DNA of 64,000 nucleotides from Hydractinia symbiolongicarpus (Eukaryota; Cnidaria; Hydrozoa; Anthoathecata; Hydractiniidae), in NCBI RefSeq assembly GCF_029227915.1, contig NC_079881.1:2108001-2172000 (forward strand), read 5' to 3'. Numbering within the stretch: the first letter of the stretch is position 1; the number at the start of each line of letters is the position of its first letter. The notes under the pieces were generated by a model, which saw only the letters and a program-made list of their open reading frames with translations, was not told the origin of the DNA and did no database searches. The position numbers were made by a program, and so were the translations under genes. Positions 1 through 10,963 of the stretch are shown piece by piece.

Positions 1-769
1 ACTGGCTCATTTATCACATTTATAAGGTCAAAGCCCAAAATCAGTTCAATTAAGTCCCACAGTCAAACGTTTCACTGTTAAAAGCGATGCAACCTAGTAA
101 TATCCAAATACTATCGCTAAATACATGTGGGGACGAATATGCGGCTCAAGCGTTGTAACTCAAACGAATTTATACCGCTAGAAATTCAATGAAATGTAGT
201 CTTTGAAACTGTTCCTATTTATTCAGCGCATGCTAACGGCCAGGATTGGCCCCACAGTAAGAAAAGACTTATGTATCTAAATTTTTAAATAAAGCTCTAC
301 CACAGAGCTTAATGTAATCGCTGAATTCCAGCCATCACGTCAAATTAAGAAGAAAGTTACTCCTTGGAGACCAATTGGCTCATCTGTCACATTTATAAGG
401 ACATAGTCCAGAGTCAGCTCAATTAATTCCCACAATCACTCGTTTCACTGTTAAAAGCAATACAACTTAGTAAAATTGGAAGAAAATCACTAAACACATG
501 TTGGTACGAATATGTGACACAATCGTTGTAACTCAAACGGATTGACACCGTTAGAAAGTCAACGAAAATTTGTTTTTGAAACTGTTTCTATTTCTTCTGC
601 GCGAACTAATGGCTGGGATTGGTCCCACAATAAAAAATAACTTATTTAACTTAATTTTTAAATAAAACGCTACCACAGTGCCCAGTGCAATCGCTGAGTT
701 CCAGCAATCAAGTCAAATTAAGAAGAATGTTACTTCTTGTGGGCAAACTGGCTCATTTATCACATTTTT
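1..769 (+). repeat. Left-edge A-B monomer pair
   Basis: The window opens inside the array with one A monomer (anchor 4) and one B monomer (anchor 377). The A copy is nearly identical to the one at anchor 1495 (for example 'tggccccac' here against 'tggtcccac' there). These two monomers flank the 2,982-bp duplication on its left and are themselves part of the A-B-C-D order. Confidence 0.85.
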
Positions 770-2878
770 AAGGTCAAAGTCCAAAATCATTTCGATTAAG
801 TCCCACAGTCAAACATTTCACTGTTAAAAACGATGCAACCTAGTACTATCAGAAAAATATCACTAAATACATGTTCGTACGAATATGTGACGCAACCGTT
901 GTAACTCAAATGGATTAACACCGTTAAAAAGCCAATGAAATGTAGTTTTTGAAACTGTCTTTATTTCTTCAGCGCGAACTAATGGCTGGGATTGGTCCCT
1001 CAGTAAAAAATGACTTATTTAACTTAATTTTTAAATAAAACGCTACCACAGTGACAAGTGCAATCGCTGAGTTCCAGCAATCAAGTCAAATTAAGAAGAA
1101 TGTTACTTCTTGTAGTCAAACTGGCTCATTTAACACATTTACAAGGTCAAACTCCAGAATCAGTTCAATTAAGTCCCACAGTCAAACGTTTCACTTTTAA
1201 AAGCGAAGCAACCTAGTAATATCTGAATACTTACGCTAAATACATGTGGGGCGAATATGTGACACAACCGTTGCAACTCAAACGGATTGATATGGCCAAG
1301 AAGTCAGTGAAATGTAGTTTCTGAGAATGTCTCTATTTCTTCAGCGCGAACTAACGGCTAGGATTGGTCCCACAGTGAAAAATGACTTATTTATCTTAAT
1401 TTTTAAATAAAGCGCTACCACAGCGCCCAGTGTAATCGCTGAGTTCCAGCAATCATGCCAAATTAAGAAGAATGTTATTTCTTGTAGTCAAACTGGCTCA
1501 TTTATCACATTTATAAGGTCAAAGCCCAAAATCAGTTCAATTAAGTCCCACAGTCAAACGTTTCACTGTTAAAAGCGATGCAACCTAGTAATATCCAAAT
1601 ACTATCGCTAAATACATGTGGGGACGAATATGCGGCTCAAGCGTTGTAACTCAAACGAATTTATACCGCTAGAAATTCAATGAAATGTAGTCTTTGAAAC
1701 TGTTCCTATTTATTCAGCGCATGCTAACGGCCAGGATTGGTCCCACAGTAAGAAAAGACTTATTTATCTAAATTTTTAAATAAAGCTCTACCACAGAGCT
1801 TAATGTAATCGCTGAATTCCAGCCATCACGTCAAATTAAGAAGAAAGTTATTCCTTGGAGACCAATTGGCTCATCTGTCACATTTATAAGGACATAGTCC
1901 AGAGTCAGCTCAATTAATTCCCACAACCACTCGTTTCACTGTTAAAAGCAATACAACTTAGTAAAATTGGAAGAAAATCACTAAACACATGTTGGTACGA
2001 ATATGTGACACAACCGTTGTAACTCAAACGGATTGACACCGTTAGAAAGTCAACGAAAATTTGTTTTTGAAACTGTTTCTACTTCTTCTGCGCGAACTAA
2101 TGGCTGGGATTGGTGCCACAATAAAAAATAACTTATTAAACTTAATTTTTAATTAAAATGCTACCACAGTGCCCAGTGCAATCGCTGTGTTCTAGCAATC
2201 AAGTCAAATTAAGAAGAATGTTACTTCTTGTAGGCAAACTGGCTCATTTATCACATTTTTGAGGTCAAAGTCCTAAATCATTTCGATTAAGTCCCACAGT
2301 CAAACATTTCACTGTTAAAAACGATGCAACCTAGTACTATCAGAAAAATATCACTAAATACATGTTCGTACGAATATGTGACGCAACCGTTGTAACTTAA
2401 ACGGATTGATATGGCCAAGAAGTCGATGAAATGTAGTTTCTGAGAATGTCTCTATTTCTTCAGCGCGAACTGACGGCTAGGATTGGTCCCACAGTGAAAA
2501 ATGACTTATTTATCTTAATTTTTAAATAAAGCGCTACCACAGCGCCCAGTGTAATCGCTGAGTTCCAGCAATCATGTCAAATTAAGAAGAATGTTATTTC
2601 TTGTAGTCAAACTGGCTCATTTATCACATTTACAAGGTAAAAGCCCAAAATTAGTTCAATTAAGTCCCACAGTCAAACGTTTCACTGTTAAAAGCGATGC
2701 AACCTAGTAATATCCAAATACTATCGCTAAATACATGTGGGGACGAATATGCGGCTCAAGCGTTGTAACTCAAACGAATTTATACCACTAGAAATTCAAT
2801 GAAATGTAGTCTTTGAAACTGTTCCTATTTATTCAGCGCATGTTAACGGCCAGGATTGGTCCCACAGTAAGAAAAGAC

Positions 2879-2902
2879 TTATTTATCTAAATTTTTAAAT
2901 AA
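2879..2902 (+). repeat. AT-rich inverted repeat (example)
   Basis: TTATTTA at 2879-2885 is mirrored by TAAATAA at 2896-2902, with a 10-nt AT-rich centre. The same arrangement is present in most domain 1 and 2 monomers. In domain 3 it is weakened in E and F, where the left arm is 'cttttttattt'. It lies directly against the hairpin at 2902-2920. Confidence 0.65.
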
Positions 2903-2920
2903 AGCTCTACCACAGAGCTT
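2902..2920 (+). repeat. Short hairpin, A-subtype version
   Basis: AAGCTCT (2902-2908) and AGAGCTT (2914-2920) are perfect complements around the loop ACCAC. This is the A-subtype form of a hairpin found at the same monomer position in other subtypes with different stem sequences. Confidence 0.7.
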
Positions 2921-3648
2921 AATGTAATCGCTGAATTCCAGCCATCACGTCAAATTAAGAAGAAAGTTATTCCTTGGAGACCAATTGGCTCATCTGTCAC
3001 ATTTATAAGGACATAGTCCAGAGTCAGCTCAATTAATTCCCACAACCATCGTTTTACTGTTAAAAGCAATACAACTTAGTAAAATTGGAAGAAAATCACT
3101 AAACACATGTTGGTACGAATATGTGACACAACCGTTGTAACTCAAACGGATTGACACCGTTAGAAAGTCAACGAAAATTTGTTTTTGAAACTGTTTCTAT
3201 TTCTTCTGCGCGAACTAATGGCTGGGATTGGTCCCACAATAAAAAATAACTTATTTAACTTAATTTTTAAATAAAACGCTACCACAGTGCCCAGTGCAAT
3301 CGCTGAGTTCCAGCAATCAAGTCAAATTAAGAAGAATGTTACTTCTTGTAGGCAAACTGGCTCATTTATCACATTTTTAAGGTCAAAGTCCAAAATCATT
3401 TCGATTAAGTTCCACAGTCAAACGTTTCACTGTTAAAAACGATGCAACCTAGTACTATCAGAAAAATATCACTAAATACATGTTCGTACGAATATGTGAC
3501 GCAACCGTTGCATCTTAAACGGATTGATATGGCCAGGAAGTCGATGAAATGTAGTTTCTGAGAATGTCTCTATTTCTTCAGCGCGAACTAACGGCTAGGA
3601 TTATTCCCACAGTGAAAAATGACTTATTTATCTTAATTTTTGAATAAA

Positions 3649-3663
3649 GCGCTACCACAGCGC
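3649..3663 (+). repeat. Short hairpin, D-subtype version
   Basis: GCGCT (3649-3653) pairs with AGCGC (3659-3663) around the same ACCAC loop. Relative to the A form, both arms have changed (GCTCT/AGAGC to GCGCT/AGCGC) while pairing is kept. Confidence 0.7.
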
Positions 3664-3751
3664 CCAGTGTAATCGCTGAGTTCCAGCAATCATGTCAAAT
3701 TAAGAAGAATGTTATTTCTTGTAGTCAAACTGGCTCATTTATCACATTTAT

Positions 3752-6733
3752 AAGGTCAAAGTCCAAAATCATTTCGATTAAGTCCCACAGTCAAACATTT
3801 CACTGTTAAAAACGATGCAACCTAGTACTATCAGAAAAATATCACTAAATACATGTTCGTACGAATATGTGACGCAACCGTTGTAACTCAAATGGATTAA
3901 CACCGTTAAAAAGCCAATGAAATGTAGTTTTTGAAACTGTCTTTATTTCTTCAGCGCGAACTAATGGCTGGGATTGGTCCCTCAGTAAAAAATGACTTAT
4001 TTAACTTAATTTTTAAATAAAACGCTACCACAGTGACAAGTGCAATCGCTGAGTTCCAGCAATCAAGTCAAATTAAGAAGAATGTTACTTCTTGTAGTCA
4101 AACTGGCTCATTTAACACATTTACAAGGTCAAACTCCAGAATCAGTTCAATTAAGTCCCACAGTCAAACGTTTCACTTTTAAAAGCGAAGCAACCTAGTA
4201 ATATCTGAATACTTACGCTAAATACATGTGGGGCGAATATGTGACACAACCGTTGCAACTCAAACGGATTGATATGGCCAAGAAGTCAGTGAAATGTAGT
4301 TTCTGAGAATGTCTCTATTTCTTCAGCGCGAACTAACGGCTAGGATTGGTCCCACAGTGAAAAATGACTTATTTATCTTAATTTTTAAATAAAGCGCTAC
4401 CACAGCGCCCAGTGTAATCGCTGAGTTCCAGCAATCATGCCAAATTAAGAAGAATGTTATTTCTTGTAGTCAAACTGGCTCATTTATCACATTTATAAGG
4501 TCAAAGCCCAAAATCAGTTCAATTAAGTCCCACAGTCAAACGTTTCACTGTTAAAAGCGATGCAACCTAGTAATATCCAAATACTATCGCTAAATACATG
4601 TGGGGACGAATATGCGGCTCAAGCGTTGTAACTCAAACGAATTTATACCGCTAGAAATTCAATGAAATGTAGTCTTTGAAACTGTTCCTATTTATTCAGC
4701 GCATGCTAACGGCCAGGATTGGTCCCACAGTAAGAAAAGACTTATTTATCTAAATTTTTAAATAAAGCTCTACCACAGAGCTTAATGTAATCGCTGAATT
4801 CCAGCCATCACGTCAAATTAAGAAGAAAGTTATTCCTTGGAGACCAATTGGCTCATCTGTCACATTTATAAGGACATAGTCCAGAGTCAGCTCAATTAAT
4901 TCCCACAACCACTCGTTTCACTGTTAAAAGCAATACAACTTAGTAAAATTGGAAGAAAATCACTAAACACATGTTGGTACGAATATGTGACACAACCGTT
5001 GTAACTCAAACGGATTGACACCGTTAGAAAGTCAACGAAAATTTGTTTTTGAAACTGTTTCTACTTCTTCTGCGCGAACTAATGGCTGGGATTGGTGCCA
5101 CAATAAAAAATAACTTATTAAACTTAATTTTTAATTAAAATGCTACCACAGTGCCCAGTGCAATCGCTGTGTTCTAGCAATCAAGTCAAATTAAGAAGAA
5201 TGTTACTTCTTGTAGGCAAACTGGCTCATTTATCACATTTTTGAGGTCAAAGTCCTAAATCATTTCGATTAAGTCCCACAGTCAAACATTTCACTGTTAA
5301 AAACGATGCAACCTAGTACTATCAGAAAAATATCACTAAATACATGTTCGTACGAATATGTGACGCAACCGTTGTAACTTAAACGGATTGATATGGCCAA
5401 GAAGTCGATGAAATGTAGTTTCTGAGAATGTCTCTATTTCTTCAGCGCGAACTGACGGCTAGGATTGGTCCCACAGTGAAAAATGACTTATTTATCTTAA
5501 TTTTTAAATAAAGCGCTACCACAGCGCCCAGTGTAATCGCTGAGTTCCAGCAATCATGTCAAATTAAGAAGAATGTTATTTCTTGTAGTCAAACTGGCTC
5601 ATTTATCACATTTACAAGGTAAAAGCCCAAAATTAGTTCAATTAAGTCCCACAGTCAAACGTTTCACTGTTAAAAGCGATGCAACCTAGTAATATCCAAA
5701 TACTATCGCTAAATACATGTGGGGACGAATATGCGGCTCAAGCGTTGTAACTCAAACGAATTTATACCACTAGAAATTCAATGAAATGTAGTCTTTGAAA
5801 CTGTTCCTATTTATTCAGCGCATGTTAACGGCCAGGATTGGTCCCACAGTAAGAAAAGACTTATTTATCTAAATTTTTAAATAAAGCTCTACCACAGAGC
5901 TTAATGTAATCGCTGAATTCCAGCCATCACGTCAAATTAAGAAGAAAGTTATTCCTTGGAGACCAATTGGCTCATCTGTCACATTTATAAGGACATAGTC
6001 CAGAGTCAGCTCAATTAATTCCCACAACCATCGTTTTACTGTTAAAAGCAATACAACTTAGTAAAATTGGAAGAAAATCACTAAACACATGTTGGTACGA
6101 ATATGTGACACAACCGTTGTAACTCAAACGGATTGACACCGTTAGAAAGTCAACGAAAATTTGTTTTTGAAACTGTTTCTATTTCTTCTGCGCGAACTAA
6201 TGGCTGGGATTGGTCCCACAATAAAAAATAACTTATTTAACTTAATTTTTAAATAAAACGCTACCACAGTGCCCAGTGCAATCGCTGAGTTCCAGCAATC
6301 AAGTCAAATTAAGAAGAATGTTACTTCTTGTAGGCAAACTGGCTCATTTATCACATTTTTAAGGTCAAAGTCCAAAATCATTTCGATTAAGTTCCACAGT
6401 CAAACGTTTCACTGTTAAAAACGATGCAACCTAGTACTATCAGAAAAATATCACTAAATACATGTTCGTACGAATATGTGACGCAACCGTTGCATCTTAA
6501 ACGGATTGATATGGCCAGGAAGTCGATGAAATGTAGTTTCTGAGAATGTCTCTATTTATTCAGCGCGAACTAACGGCTAGGATTATTCCCACAGTGAAAA
6601 ATGACTTATTTATCTTAATTTTTGAATAAAGCGCTACCACAGCGCCCAGTGTAATCGCTGAGTTCCAGCAATCATGTCAAATTAAGAAGAATGTTATTTC
6701 TTGTAGTCAAACTGGCTCATTTATCACATTTAT
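3752..6733 (+). repeat. 2,982-bp tandem duplication, copy 2 (8 monomers)
   Basis: This repeats copy 1 at an offset of exactly 2,982 bp (1123 to 4105, 1495 to 4477, 3732 to 6714). I noticed only isolated differences, such as 'tatttcttcag' near 3568 against 'tatttattcag' near 6550. Identity therefore appears well above 99% and the event is young. At the right joint the array continues with an A monomer, where the left joint has C, as expected for unequal exchange between different subtypes in register. Confidence 0.9.
3851..3870 (+). repeat. Near-perfect 20-bp palindrome in C monomers (example)
   Basis: The core TTCGTACGAA at 3856-3865 is a perfect 10-bp palindrome. ACAT and ATGT extend it to 3851-3870 with a single mismatched pair (G at 3855 with T at 3866). 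It occurs in C and C/D monomers of domain 1 and in 'gttcgtacg' monomers of domain 2 (for example near 28073). Most other subtypes have 'gttggtacgaa', which breaks one pair. Confidence 0.7.
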
Positions 6734-8354
6734 AAGGTCAAAGCCCAAAATCAGTTCAATTAAGTCCCACAGTCAAACGTTTCACTGTTAAAAGCGATGC
6801 AACCTAGTAATATCCAAATACTATCGCTAAATACATGTGGGGACGAACATGCGGCTCATGCGTTGTAACTCAAACGAATTTATACCGCTAGAAATTCAAT
6901 GAAATGTAGTCTTTGAAACTGTTCCTATTTATTCAGCGCATGCTAACGGCCAGGATTGGTTCCACAGTAAGAAAAGACTTATTTATCTAAATTTTTAAAT
7001 AAAGCTCTACCACAGAGCTTAATGTAATCGCTGAATTCCAGCCATCACGTTAAATTAAGAAGAAAGTTATTCCTTGGAGACCAATTGGCTCATCTGTCAC
7101 ATTTATAAGGACATAGTCCAGAGTCAGCTCAATTAATTCCCACAATCACTCGTTTCACTGTTAAAAGCAATACAACTTAGTAAAATTGGAAGAAAATCAC
7201 TAAACACATGTTGGTACGAATATGTGACGCAACCGTTGTAACTCAAACGGATTGACACTGTTAGAACGTCAATGAAATGTAGTTTTTGAGAATGTCTCTA
7301 ATTCTTCAGCGCGCGATAACGGCTTGGATTGGTCCCACAGTAAAAAGTGACTTTTTAATTTAAATTTTTAAATGAAGTTCTACAACAGCGCCCAGTGTAA
7401 TCGCTGAGTTCCGGCAATCATGTCAACTTCAGAAGAATGTTATTTCTTGGGTCCAGTTGGCTCAATTATCACATTTATAAGATTACAGTGCAGAATCAGT
7501 TCAATTAAGTCCCACAGTCAATCGTTTCACTGTTAAAAGCGATGCAACTTAGTCACGTCGGAAAAAAATCACTAAATACATGTTGGTAGGAATATGTGAC
7601 GCAACCGTTGTAACTCAAACGGATTAACACTGTTAGAAAGTCAATGAAATGTAGTTTTTGAAACTGTCTCTATTTCTTCAGCGCAAACTAACGGCTGGGA
7701 TTGCTCCCACAGTAAAAAATAACTTATTTAACCTAACTTTTAAATAAAACACAACCACAGTGCCCAGTGCAATCGCTGAGTTCCAGCAATCAAGTCAAAT
7801 TAAGAAGAATGTTACTTCTTGTTGTCAAACTGGCTCATTTATCACATTTACAAGGTCACACTCTAAAATCAGTTCAATTAAGTCCCACAGTCAAGCGTTT
7901 CACTTTTAAAAGCGATTCCACCTAGTAATATCCGAATACTATCGCTAAATACATGCGGTGCGAATATGTGACACAACCGTTGTAACTTAAACGGATTGAT
8001 ATGGCCAAGAAGTCGATGAAATGTAGTTTCTGAGAATGTCTCTATTTCTTCAGCGCGAACTAACGGCTAGCATTGGTCCCACAGTAATAAATGACATATT
8101 TATCTTAATTTTTGAATAAAGCACTACCACGGCGCCCAGTGTAATCGCTGAGTTCCAGCAATCATGTCAAATTAAGAAGAATGTTACTTCTTGTAGTCAA
8201 ACTGGCTCATTTATCACATTTATAAGGTCACAGTCCAGAATCAGTTCAATTAAGTCCCACAGTCAATCGTTTCACTGTTAAAAGCGATGCAACTTAGTCA
8301 CGTCGGAAAAAAATCACTAAATACATGTTGGTAGGAATATGTGACGCAACCGTC
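6734..8354 (+). repeat. A-B plus F-like and transition monomers
   Basis: Anchors are 6714 (A with the private 'ctcatgcg'), 7087 (B left half), 7459 (opens 'gggtccagttggctcaatt', an F-like monomer) and 7832 ('cacactctaaaatc', 'tcaagcg'). A close relative of this run lies at 19385-20620, offset about 12,671 bp. The segment links the left duplication to the seven-monomer HOR that follows. Confidence 0.75.
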
Positions 8355-10963
8355 GTAACTCAAACGGATTAACACTGTTAGAAAGTCAATGAAATGTAGT
8401 TTTTGAAACTGTCTCTATTTCTTCAGCGCGAACTAACGGCTGGGATTGCTCCCACAGTACAAAATAACTTATTTAACTTAATTTTTAAATAAAACGCTAC
8501 CACAGTGCCCAGTGCAGTCGCTGAGTTCCAGCAATCAAGTCAAATAAAGAAGAATGTTACTTCTTGTTGTCAAACTGGCTCATTTATCACATTTACAAGG
8601 TCACACTCCAAAATCAGTTCAATTAAGTGCCACAGTCAATCGTTTCGCTGTTAAAGGCGATGCAACCTATTAATATCAGAATACTATCGCTAAATACATG
8701 TTGGTACGAATATGTGACGCAACCGTTGTAACTCAAACGGATTGATACCGCCAAGAAGTCGATGAAATGTACTTTTTAGGAAAGTCTATTTCTTCACCGC
8801 CTTCTAACGGCCTGGATTAGTCCCACAGTAAAAAAAGACTTATTCATCTAAATTTTTAAATAAAGCACTACCACAGAGCCTAGTGTACTCGCTGATTTCC
8901 AGCAATCATGTCAAATTAAGAAGGATGGTATTCCTCGGAGCCCAATTGGCTCATTTATCGCATTTACAAGGTCAAAGTCCAGAATTGGTTCAATTAAGTC
9001 CCCCAGTCAATCGTTTCACTGTTAAAAGCAATACAACTTAGTAAAATTGGAAGAAAATCACTAAATACATGTTGGTACGAATATGTGACGCAACCGTTGT
9101 AACTCAAACGGATTGACACCGTTAGAAAGTCAATGAAATGTAGTTTTTGAGAATGTCTCTAATTCTTCAGCGCAAACTAACGGCTAGGATTGGTCCCACA
9201 GTAAGAAAAGACTTTTTTATCTAAATTATTAAATAAAGCGTTACCACAGAGCTTAATGTAATCGCTTAATTCCAGCCATCACGTCAAATTATGAAGAAAG
9301 TTATTCCTTGGAGACCAATTGGCTCATCTGTCACATATATAAGGACATAGTCCAGAGTCAACTCAATTAATTCCCACAGTCACTCGTTTCACTGTTAAAA
9401 GCAATACAACTTAGTAAAATTGGAAGAAAATCACTAAATACATGTTGGTACGAATATGTGACGCAACCGTTGTAACTCAAACGGATTGACACCGTTAGAA
9501 AGTCAATGAAATGTAGTTTTTGAGAATGTTTCTATTTCTTCAGCGAAAACTAACGGCTAGGATAGGTCCCACAGTAAAAACAGACTTATTTGTCTTCATT
9601 TTTTAACAAAGAGTTACCACAGTGCCCACTGTAATCGCTGAGTTCCAGCAATCAAGTCAAATTAAGAAGAATGTTACTTCTTGTAGTCAAACTGGATCAT
9701 TTATCACATTTATAAGGTCAAACTCCAAAATCAGTTCAATTAAGTCCCACAGTCAAATATTTCACTGTTAAAAGCGATGCAACCTAGTAATATCCGAATA
9801 CTATCGCTAAATACATATGGGGACGAATATGTGACGCAACAGTTGTAACTTAAGCGGATTGATATGGCCAAGAAGTCGATGAAATGTAGTTTTTGAGAAT
9901 GTCTCTATTTCTTCAGCGCGAACTAACGGCTAGGATTGGTCCCACGGTGAAAAATGACTTATTTATCTTAATTTTTGAATAAAGCGCTACCACAGCGCCC
10001 AGTTTAATCGCTGAGTTCCAGCAATCATGTCAAATTAAGAAGAATGTTATTTCTTGTAGTCAAACTGGCTCATTTATCACATTTATAAGGTCAAAGCCCA
10101 AAATCAGTTCAATTAAGTCCCACAGTCAAACGTTTCACTGTTAAAAGCGATGCAACCTAGTAATATCCAAATACTATCGCTAAATACATGTGGGGACGAA
10201 TATGCCGCTCAAGTGTTGTAACTCAAACGAATTTATACCGCTAGAAATTCAATGAAATGTAGTCTTTGAAACTGTTCCTATTTATTCAGCGCATGCTAAC
10301 GGCCAGGATTGGTCCCACAGTAAGAAAATACTTATTTATCTAAATTTTTAAATAAAGCTCTACCACAGAGCTTAATGTAATCGCTGAATTCCAGCCATCA
10401 CGTCAAATTAAGAAGAAAGTTATTCCTTGGAGACCAATTGGCTCATCTGTCACATTTATAAGGACATAGTCCAGAGTCAGCTCAATTAATTCCCACAATC
10501 ACTCGTTTCACTGTTAAAAGCAATACAACTTAGTAAAATTGGAAGAAAATCACTAAACACATGTTGGTACGAATATGTGACACAACCGTTGTAACTCAAA
10601 CGGATTGACACCGTTAGAAAGTCAACGAAAATTTGTTTTTGAAACTGTTTCTATTTCTTCTGCGCGAACTAATGGCTGGGATTGGTCCCACAATAAAAAA
10701 TAACTTATTTAACTTAATTTTTAAATAAAACGCTACCACAGTGCCCAGTGCAATCGCTGAGTTCCAGCAATCAAGTCAAATTAAGAAGAATGTTACTTCT
10801 TGTAGGCAAACTGGCTCATTTATCACATTTTTAAGGTCAAAGTCCAAAATCATTTCGATTAAGTTCCACAGTCAAACGTTTCACTGTTAAAAACGATGCA
10901 ACCTAGTACTATCAGAAAAATATCACTAAATACATGTTCGTACGAATATGTGACACAACCGTT
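8355..10963 (+). repeat. Seven-monomer HOR (2,609 bp), unit 1 of 3
   Basis: Anchors 8577, 8948, 9321, 9694, 10067, 10440 and 10813 define the unit. Landmarks are 'ttaagtgccacag', 'cttcaccgccttc', 'tcctcggagccc', 'cacatatataagg', 'acttatttgtcttc' and the A-B pair at 10067-10440. The left joint lies inside the monomer at 8204, about 150 bp after its anchor, where the sequence becomes the one found at 10964. Compared with units 2 and 3 it has an extra base at 'atatggggacgaat' near 9820. Confidence 0.88.
9094..9123 (+). repeat. Alternating CCGTT / AACGG / CCGTT motifs (example)
   Basis: CCGTT at 9094-9098, AACGG at 9107-9111 and CCGTT at 9119-9123 form overlapping inverted repeats with gaps of 8 and 7 nt. 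A further TAACGG follows later in the monomer ('ctaacggct' near 9178). The first two motifs are kept in most monomers of all domains; the third becomes 'ggccaag' in D and H. The pattern could bind a dimeric protein, but no binder can be named from sequence. Confidence 0.55.

Larger units (their letters stand above)
2609..2981 (+). repeat. Representative monomer showing an ancient half-monomer structure
   Basis: Four short blocks occur twice in the same order inside one monomer: AAACT(G) at 2609 and 2816, GTCCCACAGT at 2664 and 2859, AAAGC followed by a similar 'g/c-a-cc' run at 2691 and 2901, and ATCGCT at 2723 and 2927. The span from first to last block is 114 bp in the left half and 111 bp in the right. 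Around AAACT the text is also alike ('gaatgttatttcttg' and 'gaaatgtagt', then 'ctc' and 'attt'). The 373-bp unit therefore looks like a diverged dimer of a unit of about 186 bp. Confidence 0.6.
1495..3731 (+). repeat. A-B-C/D trimer HOR, two units of about 1,119 bp
   Basis: Anchors 1495-1868-2241 and 2614-2987-3359 form two units of 1,119 and 1,118 bp. The third monomer of each is a hybrid: its left part is C (with TTCGTACGAA) and its right part is D ('gatatggcc' onward). The same trimer recurs at 4477, 5596, 16402, 17520, 21993, 23112 and 24231, so it is the core amplification unit of domain 1. Confidence 0.85.
770..3751 (+). repeat. 2,982-bp tandem duplication, copy 1 (8 monomers)
   Basis: Monomers at anchors 750, 1123, 1495, 1868, 2241, 2614, 2987 and 3359 recur in the same order 2,982 bp later. 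Private variants are shared: 'taacacatttacaagg' at 1131 and 4113, 'gattggtgcc' near 2109 and 5091, the one-base loss giving 'cacaaccatcg' near 3041 and 6023, and 'gcatcttaaacgg' near 3510 and 6492. Contents in order are C, D, A, B, C/D, A, B, C/D. The joint lies between the conserved anchor at 3732 and the C-specific 'atcatttcg' near 3770. Confidence 0.9.

Noticed and set aside
20-30. TATA-like 'tttataagg' just after each anchor, and AATAAA near 'taaataaag', as promoter and polyadenylation signals
   Set aside because: Both are AT-rich words likely to arise by chance in 37% GC DNA. They recur only because the monomer recurs, and nothing else indicates a transcription unit.
3041-3052. One-base losses such as 'cacaaccatcg' as functional differences
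   Set aside because: They are ordinary private variants, useful for tracing duplication (also present near 6023) but with no sign of function.
9094-9111. CENP-B box in the 'ccgttgtaactcaaacgg' region
   Set aside because: Aligning to the core nTTCGnnnnAnnCGGGn, the right part (AnnCGG) fits but the TTCG part and last G do not (about 5 of 9 core positions). That is too weak to call.
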